Assembly (NCBI RefSeq): GCF_008329565.1
Contig: NZ_NPKT01000001.1
Location: 372,001 to 436,000 of the forward strand
Origin: Mycolicibacterium sp. P1-5
GTDB taxonomy: Bacteria; Actinomycetota; Actinomycetes; Mycobacteriales; Mycobacteriaceae
DNA: 64,000 nt
Direction of reading: 5' to 3'
In this document: positions 63,000 through 64,000 of the stretch, piece by piece
Numbering within the stretch: position 1 is the first letter of the stretch
How the letters are laid out: every line of letters starts with the position of its first letter
Made by a program: the position numbers and the translations under genes
Notes under the pieces: model-generated
Told to the model about the DNA's origin: nothing
Seen by the model: the letters and a program-made list of their open reading frames with translations, nothing else
Database searches by the model: none

Positions 63000-64000
63000 C
63001 ACATCGCCGTGTCGGCATGCGTGACGGGTAAGTCCTTGACGGCCAATACACCTGGCGGGGCGGCGCACACCGCGCCGATCGCGTTGACGGCGCGCGCGGC
63101 CGTCGAGATCACACCGCCGTCATTGTGGTCGACTCCGTCCAGCCCGAGATGCGTGTTGAGCTCAACCCCGGGGTTGCCGTGCACCACCACCCGGTGCACA
63201 CCGAGCCGGCCGTCGGGCGGATAGGGCCAGTCCGGTGCGGTGACCGGGGTGAGCCGGTTGACGTGCTCCATGGTGATGACCGGTTGCCCGTCCCGGATTC
63301 CCTCGACCGCGAACCGCACGGCAGCGACGCGGCCGGGTTGCACGTTCATCATGGTGCACTCGATCGGCTCGGGGGTCACCCACTTTTCGTGCCGTTCGCG
63401 CACCTCGTCGAGGCCGACACCGAGGATCTCAGCCAGCGACCGGACCTGGCCGCCCCACAGCGAGGACAGTACGCCGGGCGCGAACATGATCGGCGTGTGT
63501 TCCGGTGTAGCGCCGAAACCGAAACTGACACCGGTGAATTCGGCGTCGTCGTAGCTGCCGTAGTCGCAGATCTCCGACACCGTGATCGCGGTAGCCCGCC
63601 CGGCCAGCGTCAAGGCCGTGTAAACCAGGCTGTCCCCGGAATAGCCGGGGTCGACGCCGTTGATGTAGAGCGAGGTGCCGCCGTCAGCACACGCCTGGGC
63701 CAGCGGTTCGCGGATCCACGCGTCAGCGTGCTGCGGCGCGACGAGCCACACCATCGAGGTGCCGACGACATTGGTGCCGGCCCGCAGGAAGCGGCAGATC
63801 TCCTCGATCGCCTGCTGCGGACGCATTTCGGCCTGCGAGGTGTACACGACGCAGTCGGCGCCCAGTGCCACCAGGGCGTCGATGTCGTCGGTGGCAATCA
63901 CGCCGGTGGGCTCAGGTCGCCCGCAGATCTGCGCGGCGTCCCGGCCCACCTTGTCGACGCCGTGGGCGTGCAGGCCGACCAACTGCAGTCCAGGCCGGTC
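62996..64000 (-). CDS. DapB-like NAD(P)-dependent dehydrogenase (5' end cut)
   Basis: At least 334 residues, open to the window end. The visible part has a DapB-type Rossmann C-terminal strand set (DDIDALVALGADCVVYTS), GTNVVGTSMVWLVAP, the catalytic-domain segment YINGVDPGYSGDSLVYTALT, and RVVVHGNPGVELNTHLG. It belongs to the group of dihydrodipicolinate reductase-like dehydrogenases annotated as 2,4-diaminopentanoate or amine dehydrogenases, common and often unassigned in mycobacteria. Coupled to the TetR gene. Confidence 0.82.
   Translation of the reverse strand, partial: DRPGLQLVGLHAHGVDKVGRDAAQICGRPEPTGVIATDDIDALVALGADCVVYTSQAEMRPQQAIEEICRFLRAGTNVVGTSMVWLVAPQHADAWIREPLAQACADGGTSLYINGVDPGYSGDSLVYTALTLAGRATAITVSEICDYGSYDDAEFTGVSFGFGATPEHTPIMFAPGVLSSLWGGQVRSLAEILGVGLDEVRERHEKWVTPEPIECTMMNVQPGRVAAVRFAVEGIRDGQPVITMEHVNRLTPVTAPDWPYPPDGRLGVHRVVVHGNPGVELNTHLGLDGVDHNDGGVISTAARAVNAIGAVCAAPPGVLAVKDLPVTHADTAMW

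Overview
The window is high-GC actinobacterial DNA. Gene content and order match a mycobacterium, most likely an environmental Mycolicibacterium-type species. The backbone follows the well known order of the Mycobacterium tuberculosis Rv2580c-Rv2614c region: hisS, a glyoxalase II-like hydrolase, ppiB, relA, apt, a peptide-binding lipoprotein, secF-secD-yajC, gabT, the carboxylic acid reductase fadD9/car, ruvC-ruvA-ruvB, yebC, pdxT-tesB-pdxS, a Nudix protein, pimA-patA-pgsA-HIT and thrS. Genes sit tightly, with many ATGA/GTGA overlaps, and several starts look leaderless. I see no rRNA, tRNA, CRISPR array, prophage or intact insertion sequence. With this annotation no gene-free gap exceeds about 250 bases.

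Layout. 1-1950: a cut SDR gene coupled to an NTF2-like gene, an unknown gene and a small exported DUF732 protein. 1986-14623: housekeeping block (translation, stringent response, purine salvage, Sec accessory proteins, two tandem cyclophilins). 14756-24415: nitroreductase, a GABA-type aminotransferase with an aldehyde dehydrogenase, carboxylic acid reductase, a diguanylate cyclase and a DUF1304 protein. 24426-28403: ruvCAB with an SOS box and two Rossmann-fold oxidoreductases.

28443-43886 is the accessory part, lying around and after yebC. It holds an AraC regulator, a scrambled fragment of yebC, a displaced copy of the ruvC promoter region, and a TetR regulator with a palindromic site in front of a small exported protein and a molybdopterin oxidoreductase. 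Next comes a five-gene operon (DUF4242, acyl-CoA-dehydrogenase-like flavoprotein, ABC importer) with a divergent TetR gene and a perfect palindrome. It ends with an MFS carrier, another TetR gene and a CocE/CMD/hydroxyisobutyrate-dehydrogenase-like catabolic set behind a large dyad.

44002-47631 is a four-gene membrane operon: two polytopic proteins, a 49-residue single-span protein and a cupredoxin-like lipoprotein. It looks like an extracytoplasmic metal (possibly copper) handling system and is the best candidate for an undescribed system here. 47730-56678 returns to the conserved vitamin B6, phosphatidylinositol mannoside and thrS block. 56763-64000 holds small membrane, thioesterase, GAF-ANTAR, SDR, flavodoxin-like and Hsp70-like genes, then a TetR gene coupled to a DapB-like dehydrogenase cut by the window end.

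Three features point to local rearrangement: the yebC mosaic remnant at 29390-29548, the neighbouring ruvC-promoter-like block at about 29552-29641, and a dispersed ~30-base repeat (two copies at the pimA 3' end, one at 62968-62995) that has become coding in different frames.
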